Shown here piece by piece: positions 8,513 to 15,854 of a stretch of DNA of 64,000 nucleotides. The notes under the pieces were generated by a model. It was not told the DNA's origin, did not search any database, and saw only the letters and a program-made list of their open reading frames with translations. Numbering within the stretch: position 1 is the stretch's first letter; every line of letters starts with the position of its first letter. The DNA comes from Urbifossiella limnaea. Its GTDB lineage: Bacteria > Planctomycetota > Planctomycetia > Gemmatales > Gemmataceae. Where the stretch lies: NCBI RefSeq assembly GCF_007747215.1, contig NZ_CP036273.1:4138322-4202321 (forward strand), read 5' to 3'. A program made the translations under genes and the position numbers.

Positions 8513-9922
8513 TCAGCCGTGTGTCGTGAGAACAGCGTGAGCTTCCGCGCAACGATCGAGTAGCGTCTGCTTCCGCTTCGGGTTCTCGTACCGCCCCGCG
8601 GCCTCCGCCCACTCGGCTGTCGAATCCAATAGTAGTCGAAGACTTCGGGCCGCGGTTGCATCAGTGCGTGTGGGGTCGAGGCGAATCGGCGATGTGTGCG
8701 CGAAACCCGGTCCGGTCGTCGGAGTGCACCGCGCCGCGACCCAGCCCACTCCACCAACCGCCGCGTCGAGTTCGGCGGCGACGCAGCGCCCGTCGGGCTG
8801 TGGTGTGACCGCACCAATCACCGTCCCGTCCGCGACCAACTCCAGCCGATCGAAAAGAGATAGCGACCGCGCCTCGGCGCGGGCACGGCCGCCTTCGACG
8901 GACAGTGACAGGATCGGCCCCGCGGTCACGAACGAGCGGCCACCGCGGACGGCTTCCACCCACCCAGTGTACCCGGGCGCGGCCGGCTTCGCGTAGGTGC
9001 GTTGCACCCCGAGTGGGGCGCGGTTGCTGTTCTTGCCACTCGCACCGACCAGCGGAACCGGCACGCCAGCCGACCAGAGCCGGTAGAGCCACGGCAACAC
9101 GGCCGAGCGCGAACTCCCTGTCACCTCGATGGCGTCGATCTTGCCGAGGATCGCCGCGACGAGTGCCTCGCCGCCTACGAGCCCCGAGTGCCGCTGGAAC
9201 GCCTCGACCCACACCGTCAGGCCGTTCTTACGGTGGCACTGATCGCACCAGTCGCAGACGCCCCAGTCGTCTGGGTCCTCGCCCCCGAACGTGAGCGGGA
9301 AGACTGGGCGGTGCGAGTGCAGTAGCCCGACGGTACCGAGCGCCGGGTGGTCGTTCAACGTGTTGACCACGACGAGCCGACCGTCGGATTCGAGCGCCGG
9401 AGCCTGGCCACTGAACGCGGCGAGGTTCGGCACGGTACGGTACGCCGTGCCGTCGATGCTGGGGTAGGGCTGAACCGCGGCCAGCAGGTTGACGACGTCC
9501 ACGTCCTCGGCCGCGGCTTCGAGCAGTGCCGCATGGGGCGGCAGGAATAGACAGCGGCCGTCGCCGCTCACCCAGCCGTCGACACGTCGGTCGTACCAGC
9601 GCTCGACAGCGAAGCGGAGCGCCATCTGCCCGGCACCCAAGCTCACTGCGGTGTCGAGAGCACGGTACTCCGGCCCCTTCGTCGCCTGAACGCGGAGTGG
9701 GACGCCGGCAGGCAGCGGGATTTCGCAGGCGCCGTCGATCGCGAACCAGGCCTCTCGACCGAGCCGCAGCCCGCCACCGACGTCCTCGTTGACGCCGTGG
9801 GGGAAGTCCGCAAAGCGGCCGAGCGGGGCATAGTTCGTGCCGTCCGGCGCAGACACCCGGAGGCGTACGGGCGTCGGCCGACCCGTGCCTGCGTCATTGA
9901 CGCGGATGTGAACGGTGAGCAT
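8513..9922 (-). CDS. CehA/McbA-like protein
   Basis: This 469-residue protein lacks a signal peptide. It has an N-terminal beta-rich part (about 1-115) and a central region resembling the PHP-like CehA/McbA family (VDGWVSGDGRCLFLPPHAALLEAAAEDVDVVNLLAAV, in pieces). A later segment, SFVTAGPILSLSVEG, is typical of the family C-terminus. Several canonical metal-binding histidines seem absent: where relatives have D-x-H or H-x-H motifs, this one shows SGDGR and LPPHAA. It may therefore be catalytically degenerate. It ends nine bases from the next gene upstream (sugar-phosphate isomerase-like), suggesting an operon. Substrate unknown. Confidence 0.55.
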   Translation of the reverse strand: MLTVHIRVNDAGTGRPTPVRLRVSAPDGTNYAPLGRFADFPHGVNEDVGGGLRLGREAWFAIDGACEIPLPAGVPLRVQATKGPEYRALDTAVSLGAGQMALRFAVERWYDRRVDGWVSGDGRCLFLPPHAALLEAAAEDVDVVNLLAAVQPYPSIDGTAYRTVPNLAAFSGQAPALESDGRLVVVNTLNDHPALGTVGLLHSHRPVFPLTFGGEDPDDWGVCDWCDQCHRKNGLTVWVEAFQRHSGLVGGEALVAAILGKIDAIEVTGSSRSAVLPWLYRLWSAGVPVPLVGASGKNSNRAPLGVQRTYAKPAAPGYTGWVEAVRGGRSFVTAGPILSLSVEGGRARAEARSLSLFDRLELVADGTVIGAVTPQPDGRCVAAELDAAVGGVGWVAARCTPTTGPGFAHTSPIRLDPTRTDATAARSLRLLLDSTAEWAEAAGRYENPKRKQTLLDRCAEAHAVLTTHG

Positions 9923-9931
9923 GGGGCGGCT

Positions 9932-10789
9932 TCAGCCTTCCTGCCCGTCACAGTCGCGGAGGATCGCGCGGAACGCTTCCACGGCCGGCGGGAACAGGTC
10001 TGGCCCGGTCACGCCGCCGGTCGGGCCGCCGCCGCGGAGGTGCGGCTCCATCACGGCGAAACCGTGGTAGCCGCGCGACACCGCGTCGCGAATGCTGTGG
10101 GCGATTTTGCCGTCGCCGTGGCCCGCGAGGACGCCCCACTTGTGGCCCGCGTCGTGACCACCGGCGTACCAGTCCTTGATGTGCAGGTGGGTAGTCCACG
10201 CCTTCGTCTGCTCCCAGCCGGCGACCGGGTCGTACCCACAGTAGGCGTAGTTGGCTGCGTCGTACGCAGCGCGCAGGACCGGGCTGTTCACCGTCGTCAG
10301 CACGTCGCGGACACGTTCAGGCGAGTCGCCGTAGATGCGGTGCTCGTTCTCGTGGAGAAGCACCACCTTCGACTTCGCCGCGAGCTCGGCCATCGCGGCC
10401 ATGCGGCGAATCACCTCGTCGCGGTGGGTTGGCCACGCGGAGGGGTCGAACGCGACGTCGTTCCCCGGCGGGTAAAAGCTGAACACACGAATGTTCGGGG
10501 TGCCGAACACACCGCACAGTTCGATCGCCCGCTTGAGTTTGTCGAGGTGCGGGGAGAAGTCGGCGTCCACGGGGTACTTACCGACGGGCGAGCCGATCGC
10601 GGACAGGCCGATCCCCTCGTCGTCGAGCAGCTTCTTGAACTCGCGGACCTGCTCGTCGGACAGCGCGAGCACGTTTGTGTGGAAGATCGAACGGAACTCG
10701 ATGAACCGCACCCGGCAGTCCTTGAGGACCGACACCTGCACTCGCGGGTCGGGCGAGATTTCGTCGGCGAACGCGCTCAGGAGGAACAT
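9932..10789 (-). CDS. Sugar phosphate isomerase/epimerase-like TIM-barrel protein
   Basis: A cytoplasmic 285-residue protein of AP-endonuclease-2/xylose-isomerase type. It begins with FLLSAFADEISPD, typical of this superfamily. Conserved metal-ligand segments follow: VVLLHENEHRIYG (Glu/His), AAYDAANYAYCGYDPV (Asp) and TTHLHIKDWYAGG (His/Asp), then a closing strand with FAVMEPHL (Glu). Such proteins isomerise or epimerise sugars or inositols using a divalent metal. Most planctomycete paralogues have no assigned substrate. It is nine bases upstream of the CehA-like gene on the same strand, so a shared carbohydrate-related role is plausible but only inferred. Confidence 0.8.
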   Translation of the reverse strand: MFLLSAFADEISPDPRVQVSVLKDCRVRFIEFRSIFHTNVLALSDEQVREFKKLLDDEGIGLSAIGSPVGKYPVDADFSPHLDKLKRAIELCGVFGTPNIRVFSFYPPGNDVAFDPSAWPTHRDEVIRRMAAMAELAAKSKVVLLHENEHRIYGDSPERVRDVLTTVNSPVLRAAYDAANYAYCGYDPVAGWEQTKAWTTHLHIKDWYAGGHDAGHKWGVLAGHGDGKIAHSIRDAVSRGYHGFAVMEPHLRGGGPTGGVTGPDLFPPAVEAFRAILRDCDGQEG

Positions 10790-10841
10790 GACCGGGCACC
10801 GTGGGGGATCGGTGCCGCTACTCTATGAACCCGTCCGAGGC

Positions 10842-11780
10842 TCACCACTCCTCCTCGAACGCCAGCTTCTCGTGCTGCGCGGCCAACACCACGGCCGCGA
10901 CGAGTGGGGCGAGAACGAACACCGCCCGGAGCAGGATCACGACCCAACGCGGCAGACGGGCGACGACGGGGATCAGGAATGGAATCAGGCCGAGCGGCGC
11001 GAGCGCTACCAGGCAGAAGGACGTGACAGGAACCTGACTCTCGACGAGGTACCGGCCGTTGAGCATGAGCCCCGGAAGCCCGACGACGCCGAGCGGCACC
11101 GCAGCGCTGGCGTCGGCACGGGTCGGGAACGAGGCGACGGCAACGCCCGCGGCGGCACAGCCGCACATGACTGCGAGGTCCATGAAGCGGGCGGTATGGT
11201 GATACAGCAGCACCGCCCCCGCTGCGAGGAACGCGGCCGCAAGGTACGCGGTCACTTCGCTGCTGGCTTTATCGCGGGCCGCGCGGTCGAGCACGAGCCA
11301 CAGCGCGAGCATGGCGGCCGCCAAGGCCGGTTTCAGCCAAGCGACTTCGGCCGCCCACGCCAGCGGCACCAGGCCAGGGGCGACGACCGCGACGACGCCG
11401 GCACGAACGACCCACACCAGAAGACTTGCAATCCAGCGGCGACGTTCATCAAGAAGTCGCGCGACGAGGAAGCCGATCCCACGCGACACCAGACCCGCCG
11501 CAAGAAGGACCACTCCTGCCCACGGAAGTGCGTGCCACGCGGGCGCGTCGGGCTCAGCGACCCAGGGAATTACGCGCCCCGTGTTGTCGCCGCTGACGGC
11601 CTCGAAGGTGAAATTCGCCCAGCCGAAGCCGACGACGACTGCGGCCGCCGACCCGAGTGCCGCTGCCCGCCGGCCGAAACACAGGAACACACACACCACC
11701 ATCGCCGCTCCTGCCGCGGCCGGCAAGACGGTGTGATGCAGGGCGTCCAGAACGTCCTTCGCCGGCGGCAGCGGGGGCAT
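10842..11780 (-). CDS. Polytopic membrane protein of unknown function
   Basis: The 312-residue protein contains roughly eight hydrophobic segments (for example AAGAAMVVCVFLCFG, GVVLLAAGLVSRGIGFLVA, LAAAFLAAGAVLLY and VILLRAVFVLAPLVAAVVLA) with short charged loops. It ends in an acidic tail (EKLAFEEEW). I recognise no catalytic motif. It lies 14 bases downstream of the YceI-like gene on the same strand, so they may be co-transcribed. Third-position G/C bias is normal for the region. Confidence 0.6.
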   Translation of the reverse strand: MPPLPPAKDVLDALHHTVLPAAAGAAMVVCVFLCFGRRAAALGSAAAVVVGFGWANFTFEAVSGDNTGRVIPWVAEPDAPAWHALPWAGVVLLAAGLVSRGIGFLVARLLDERRRWIASLLVWVVRAGVVAVVAPGLVPLAWAAEVAWLKPALAAAMLALWLVLDRAARDKASSEVTAYLAAAFLAAGAVLLYHHTARFMDLAVMCGCAAAGVAVASFPTRADASAAVPLGVVGLPGLMLNGRYLVESQVPVTSFCLVALAPLGLIPFLIPVVARLPRWVVILLRAVFVLAPLVAAVVLAAQHEKLAFEEEW

Positions 11781-11794
11781 GACGGACTCGCGGG

Positions 11795-12331
11795 TTACTT
11801 CTTCGCGGTCACGCTCACCTTGAGCGTCACCTCGTCGTCAATCTTCCCCTTGCCGTAGGTCATGCCCCAATCCGTCTTGTTGATGCGAAATTCGCTCTTG
11901 AGTGTCAGCGCGTCCGCACCCGCCGTCACCGTCGCCGGCATGGTCACGCCCTTCGTCTTCCCCAGCAGCGTCAGGTCGCCGGTAATTGCATAGCCGGCCG
12001 CGGTCTTCTCCACCTTCGTGCTCTTGAACGTGGCTTTCGGGTAGTCCTTCACCGAGAAGAAGTCCGGCGCCTTGAGGTGGGCCGTCAGCTTGGTGTCGTC
12101 GCTGTACAATGAATCGGTGTCGATCGTCACGTCGATCTTGAGTGACACCGGCTCGGTCCCCTCGACGGTGGCCTTACCGTCGAGATTGGAGAAGCCGCCG
12201 GTGTGCTTACCCCCAGGCTTGGTGCCGACGAACTCGACTTTCGTGTTGCTACCGGTCAACGGGAAGTCGGTGGCGGACGCCTGAGTGCCGAACAGCATGG
12301 CAAAGGCGCCGGCGAGCAGGACGCGGGACAT
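11795..12331 (-). CDS. YceI-family periplasmic protein
   Basis: The 178-residue protein has a signal peptide (MSRVLLAGAFAMLFGTQASA) and then the lipocalin-like YceI domain. Typical segments are NTKVEFVGTKPGGKHTGGF near the N-terminus, a DxDTDSLYSDDTKL-like strand, and DFFSVKDYPKATFKST. YceI proteins bind isoprenoid lipids such as polyprenyl quinones or carotenoid precursors in the periplasm. The length matches the family. It starts the two-gene transcript with the membrane protein at 10842-11780. Whether it has a partner is not shown by the sequence. Confidence 0.85.
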   Translation of the reverse strand: MSRVLLAGAFAMLFGTQASATDFPLTGSNTKVEFVGTKPGGKHTGGFSNLDGKATVEGTEPVSLKIDVTIDTDSLYSDDTKLTAHLKAPDFFSVKDYPKATFKSTKVEKTAAGYAITGDLTLLGKTKGVTMPATVTAGADALTLKSEFRINKTDWGMTYGKGKIDDEVTLKVSVTAKK

Positions 12332-12445
12332 CTACGGAACCCTCCGGGGACGTGAGACGACGGGGATACCATCGGCCGTCGCGGGTCTAACCCCGATGGC
12401 GGCGGAATCCTGTCGCAGTACGGAGGGGATTGTACGCGGAGAGGC

Positions 12446-13804
12446 TCAGCTGCGTCCCATGAGGTAGGAGCGAAGCTCGACGAAGACGGCGTTGCAGCGC
12501 AGCTTCCAAGCCGTGTCGGCCAACTGCGTCGGGTGGGCCGGGCGGAAAAGCACATCGACCGTCAGCCGGCTCGGTTGCGTGGGGTCGGCGTGTCGGAGGT
12601 GGAGTTCCACGTCGAGCGGCGAGCCAGCCTTGCGCATGCCGAACCACGACAGCGGCCCGCCCCCGGCCCCGGCCCGCCCGCCGAGTCGGACGCGGACCAG
12701 CCCGGGCAGGCTCTCCACGACTTCGCCGTCGGCGTCGTGAACGAACCCGCGCAGTTTCATGATGGCGATCCGCTCCGGTAGCCAGGCTTCGAGCTGGAAG
12801 GGAAGCACGGCGTTCTCGCGGGCCGTCGAGCGCGGCACCTCGAGCACTGCCGCGGCGACGCCACCCGGCAACGGCGTGCCCGGCCGCGAGCCGGAGGGAC
12901 GGCTGTCGGGCAGCCCCGGCCGACCGGGATTGGAGTCCACGCGTTCCTGCGCGCGGGCGAGTGCGGTGTCGAACCGATCGGCAAGTTCCCGACCGGACTG
13001 CGGGCGGTCGTCGGGGTCTTTGGCCAGGCACTGCATCACGAGCTGTTCGATCTCACGAGGCACCCAGCCCTTCAGGCCGATCTCGGCGAACGTCGGCGGC
13101 GGCTCGGTCGCGTGTGCCAGCAGGATGTCCATGCTGTTCGGTCCGCTGAACGGCAGCCGGCCGGTGAGGAGCTCGTACATCATCACGCCGACCGAGTACA
13201 GGTCTCCGCGGTGGTCCATTTCCTCGCCACGGACCTGCTCCGGCGCAATGTACCCCGGCGTGCCGACGGCGAAGTCGACGTTCGTGTCGGTCACCTTCCG
13301 GGCGTGATCGGCCTCGATGAGTTTGGCGAGGCCGAAGTCCATGACCTTGATCCGCTCGCGCGGCGTGTCGGGGTCCACGATCATCAGGTTGGCCGGCTTC
13401 AGGTCGCGGTGGATGATCCCTTCTTCGTGTGCCGCCTGGAGCACCTCGCAGAGCTCGCCGAGGATGCGGCCGACGCGCGGCGCGTTCATCCGCCCGTTCC
13501 GCGCCAGAAGTGTCTCCAGGTTCACGCCCTTAACGTACTCCATCACAATGCACGGCCCGTTGCCGTCTGTCAGGCTTGCGTCGTAGAGGGTGACGGCGCC
13601 CGGGTGGTGGAACCGGGCCATCAGAAGGGTTTCGCGCTGGAACCGGTCGCAGAACTTGGGGTCGGTGGCGATGTGGTCGTGCATCACCTTGATGACGACC
13701 TCGCGGCCGAGGTCGAGCTGGCGGGCCAGGTAAACGCGGCCCATGCCCCCCTCGCCGAGGAGCCGCTTGGCCTCGTACCGACCCAGGAAAATCCGGCCGA
13801 TCAT
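12446..13804 (-). CDS. Hanks-type Ser/Thr protein kinase with a C-terminal domain of unknown type
   Basis: The start at 13804 gives a 452-residue protein; an in-frame ATG at 13876 would add 24 residues. The kinase domain (about 8-275) has the Gly-rich loop LGEGGMGRVY, the catalytic lysine in VVIKVM, the HRDLKPANL catalytic loop and MDFG. A Pro/Arg-rich linker follows. Residues about 345-450 form a beta-rich domain with no family I recognise. No transmembrane helix is visible, unlike many bacterial kinases, so it is probably cytosolic. It is divergent from homoserine dehydrogenase across a 197-bp gap. Substrates unknown. Confidence 0.85.
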   Translation of the reverse strand: MIGRIFLGRYEAKRLLGEGGMGRVYLARQLDLGREVVIKVMHDHIATDPKFCDRFQRETLLMARFHHPGAVTLYDASLTDGNGPCIVMEYVKGVNLETLLARNGRMNAPRVGRILGELCEVLQAAHEEGIIHRDLKPANLMIVDPDTPRERIKVMDFGLAKLIEADHARKVTDTNVDFAVGTPGYIAPEQVRGEEMDHRGDLYSVGVMMYELLTGRLPFSGPNSMDILLAHATEPPPTFAEIGLKGWVPREIEQLVMQCLAKDPDDRPQSGRELADRFDTALARAQERVDSNPGRPGLPDSRPSGSRPGTPLPGGVAAAVLEVPRSTARENAVLPFQLEAWLPERIAIMKLRGFVHDADGEVVESLPGLVRVRLGGRAGAGGGPLSWFGMRKAGSPLDVELHLRHADPTQPSRLTVDVLFRPAHPTQLADTAWKLRCNAVFVELRSYLMGRS

Positions 13805-14001
13805 AATCGCGTCTCGCGCCGGCCCCGGCACCGGGGCGGGCACCCCAACCGTAGGTCGTGAATCACGCACGGCCAAATCGAATCGCCGGGTTGTGCCGGT
13901 CGGGCAGTCTGTTCGGGCCGGGCCTGAATACTGCGTCAGGCGCCCCCTCCTCTAGGCCGCGGCCGGCCGTAAGAACACCCCGCACCACAACGGAGAACGT
14001 G

Positions 14002-15318
14002 ATGGCGGAGCCGCTCGGCGTCGGGTTGGTCGGGTGCGGGACGGTCGGCACCGGCGTCGCCAGACTGCTACTCGAACAGCCGGACCGCCTGGCCCGCCGC
14101 GCCGGTCGGCCGTTGGATCTCTGTCGGGTCGCCGTCCGCCATCCCGAGAAGCCGCGTGAGGTCGCCCTGCCACCGGGCGTGGTCACAGCCGATCCTGCGG
14201 CCGTGATCGCCGATCCCAGGGTGGACGTGGTGGTCGAGTTGATCGGCGGGACGACCGTCGCCCGGCGCGTCGTGCTGGACGCGCTCGCGGCCGGCAAGCA
14301 CGTCGTGACTGCAAACAAGGCGCTGCTCGCGGAGGCCGGTGGCGAGGTGTTCGAGGCGGCGCGGGCCGCCGGGCGGACGGTGTGCTTCGAGGCCGCGGTC
14401 GCCGGCGGCGTGCCGATCATCCGGGCGCTCGGCGAGAGTTTGGCCGCCAACCAGGTCACGGCCATCCAGGGCATTCTGAATGGCACGTCGAACTTCATCC
14501 TGACGAGCATGGCCGAGCGCGGCATGTCCTACCCGGCGGCGCTCGCCGAGGCCCAGCGCCTCGGCTACGCCGAGGCCGACCCGACGCTCGACGTGGACGG
14601 CAGCGACGCCGCCCACAAACTGGCCGTTCTCGCGCAAATCGCCTTCGGCGTGTCCGCCCGGCCGGAACAGATCGAGCGCCGCGGGATCGACACGCTCGAC
14701 GCACAGGACATCCGCTTCGCCGGCGAACTCGGCTACACCATCAAGTTGCTCGCCGAGGCTTGGACCGGCGAGAGCACGACAGGCGGCCGCGAAGTCGCGC
14801 TGCACGTCGCCCCTGTGCTACTACGGCGGACCGATTTGCTCGCTCAGGTGAGAGGGGCGTTCAACGCCATCTCGGTCCACGGCGACGTGGTCGGCGAGAC
14901 GCTTTATCAGGGGCCGGGCGCCGGTATGATGCCGACCGCCAGCTCGGTCGTCGCCGACCTGATCGACCTGGCGGTCGGCCGCGCTCAGGCCACGTTCGCG
15001 GCGGCGCGACTGTGGTCACGCGAGGGGAAGGGGTTCGTGGTCGAGCCGGTCGAGCGGGTGCGGAGCCGGTTCTACCTACGGCTGACCGTCGCCGACCGGC
15101 CGGGTGTCCTGGCCGACATCACTCGCATCCTCGCCGACGAGGGGATCAGCATTTCGAGCGTCGTCCAGCACGAGGCGGGCGAAGGGGCCACGGAGCCGGT
15201 GCCGCTCGTCATCCTCACGCACACCGCCGAGACTGGGCGGTTCCGCGCCGCACTGCGAAAGATGGCAACCCTGTCGGCCGTGTCGGCGCCGCCCGTGTCA
15301 TACGCGATGGGTGACTGA
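14002..15318 (+). CDS. hom: Homoserine dehydrogenase
   Basis: This enzyme reduces aspartate semialdehyde to homoserine, the branch toward threonine and methionine. The 438-residue protein has an N-terminal Rossmann NAD(P)-binding motif (GLVGCGTVGTGVARLL) and the nucleotide-domain segment VTANKALLAE. The substrate domain carries GILNGTSNFIL and the catalytic region LGYAEADPTLDVDGSDAAHKL (conserved Asp/Lys). A C-terminal ACT domain (about 355-435, YLRLTVADRPGVLADI) implies feedback control by an amino acid, probably threonine. The start is the ATG at 14002, preceded by GGAG; an upstream in-frame ATG at 13858 gives an atypical leader. Length is standard for the ACT-containing form. Confidence 0.95.
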   Translation: MAEPLGVGLVGCGTVGTGVARLLLEQPDRLARRAGRPLDLCRVAVRHPEKPREVALPPGVVTADPAAVIADPRVDVVVELIGGTTVARRVVLDALAAGKHVVTANKALLAEAGGEVFEAARAAGRTVCFEAAVAGGVPIIRALGESLAANQVTAIQGILNGTSNFILTSMAERGMSYPAALAEAQRLGYAEADPTLDVDGSDAAHKLAVLAQIAFGVSARPEQIERRGIDTLDAQDIRFAGELGYTIKLLAEAWTGESTTGGREVALHVAPVLLRRTDLLAQVRGAFNAISVHGDVVGETLYQGPGAGMMPTASSVVADLIDLAVGRAQATFAAARLWSREGKGFVVEPVERVRSRFYLRLTVADRPGVLADITRILADEGISISSVVQHEAGEGATEPVPLVILTHTAETGRFRAALRKMATLSAVSAPPVSYAMGD

Positions 15319-15350
15319 TTACGCGGGTGGAAATGATTTTGCGCAGATTG

Positions 15351-15379
15351 TTGCACCCGACGGAACCGATAGGTATAGT
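15351..15379 (+). promoter_or_regulatory. Sigma-70-type promoter of the small secreted protein gene
   Basis: TTGCAC (15351-15356), a 17-bp spacer, and TATAGT (15374-15379). Transcription should start near 15386, giving a leader of about 70 bases. This is one of the best promoter matches in the window. Confidence 0.65.
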
Positions 15380-15457
15380 ACCCGGACTGGACGGATCCGC
15401 GCGCCTGCGTTGGGCCGCGCGGGGGCCGGCCTGAACCCGCCTGATGGAACCCATCCG

Positions 15458-15799
15458 ATGCTCCGCTACGCTCTCGCGGCCGCCCTCGGTCTGGCCGTCG
15501 TGCTCTCCGCCGGCAACTCGATCGACGCCCAGGACAAGGCGAAGGACAAGGCGAAGGCCACCACGGTCGAGGGGAAGCTGGTGTGCACCAAGTGCACCCT
15601 GAACGAGACCGACAAGTGCGCTCACGCGGTGAAGGTGAAGGCCGGCGAGAAGACGCTGACCTACTACATCGACAGCAAGGAGTTCCACGGCGCCGTCTGC
15701 CCGGCCGGGAACGAGCTGGCGGTTAAGGTCACCGGCACGGCCGGCAAGGACGGTGACAAGCTGACCATCACCAAGGCCAAGGTCGAGAAGGCGAAGTAA
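15458..15799 (+). CDS. DUF6370-like small exported protein
   Basis: The 113-residue protein has a signal peptide (MLRYALAAALGLAVVLSAG...IDAQ) and a short Lys/Asp linker. A compact domain follows with a CTKC pair and two further Cys residues (DKCAHAV and AVCPAGN). The pattern is that of DUF6370, a planctomycete family of small periplasmic proteins with paired cysteines; a metal-binding or disulfide role is possible but unproven. It has its own promoter and a strong terminator, so it is a single-gene unit converging on ppc. Confidence 0.75.
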   Translation: MLRYALAAALGLAVVLSAGNSIDAQDKAKDKAKATTVEGKLVCTKCTLNETDKCAHAVKVKAGEKTLTYYIDSKEFHGAVCPAGNELAVKVTGTAGKDGDKLTITKAKVEKAK

Positions 15800-15819
15800 C
15801 ACCCGCCCGACTCGCGACG

Positions 15820-15847
15820 AAGCCCGGGGACGGCTGTCCCCGGGCTT
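15820..15847. terminator. Bidirectional terminator hairpin
   Basis: A perfect 12-bp stem (AAGCCCGGGGAC, 15820-15831, with 15836-15847) and a 4-base loop, followed by TTC. It separates the DUF6370-like gene from the convergent ppc. Confidence 0.75.
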
Positions 15848-15854
15848 TTCGCGT

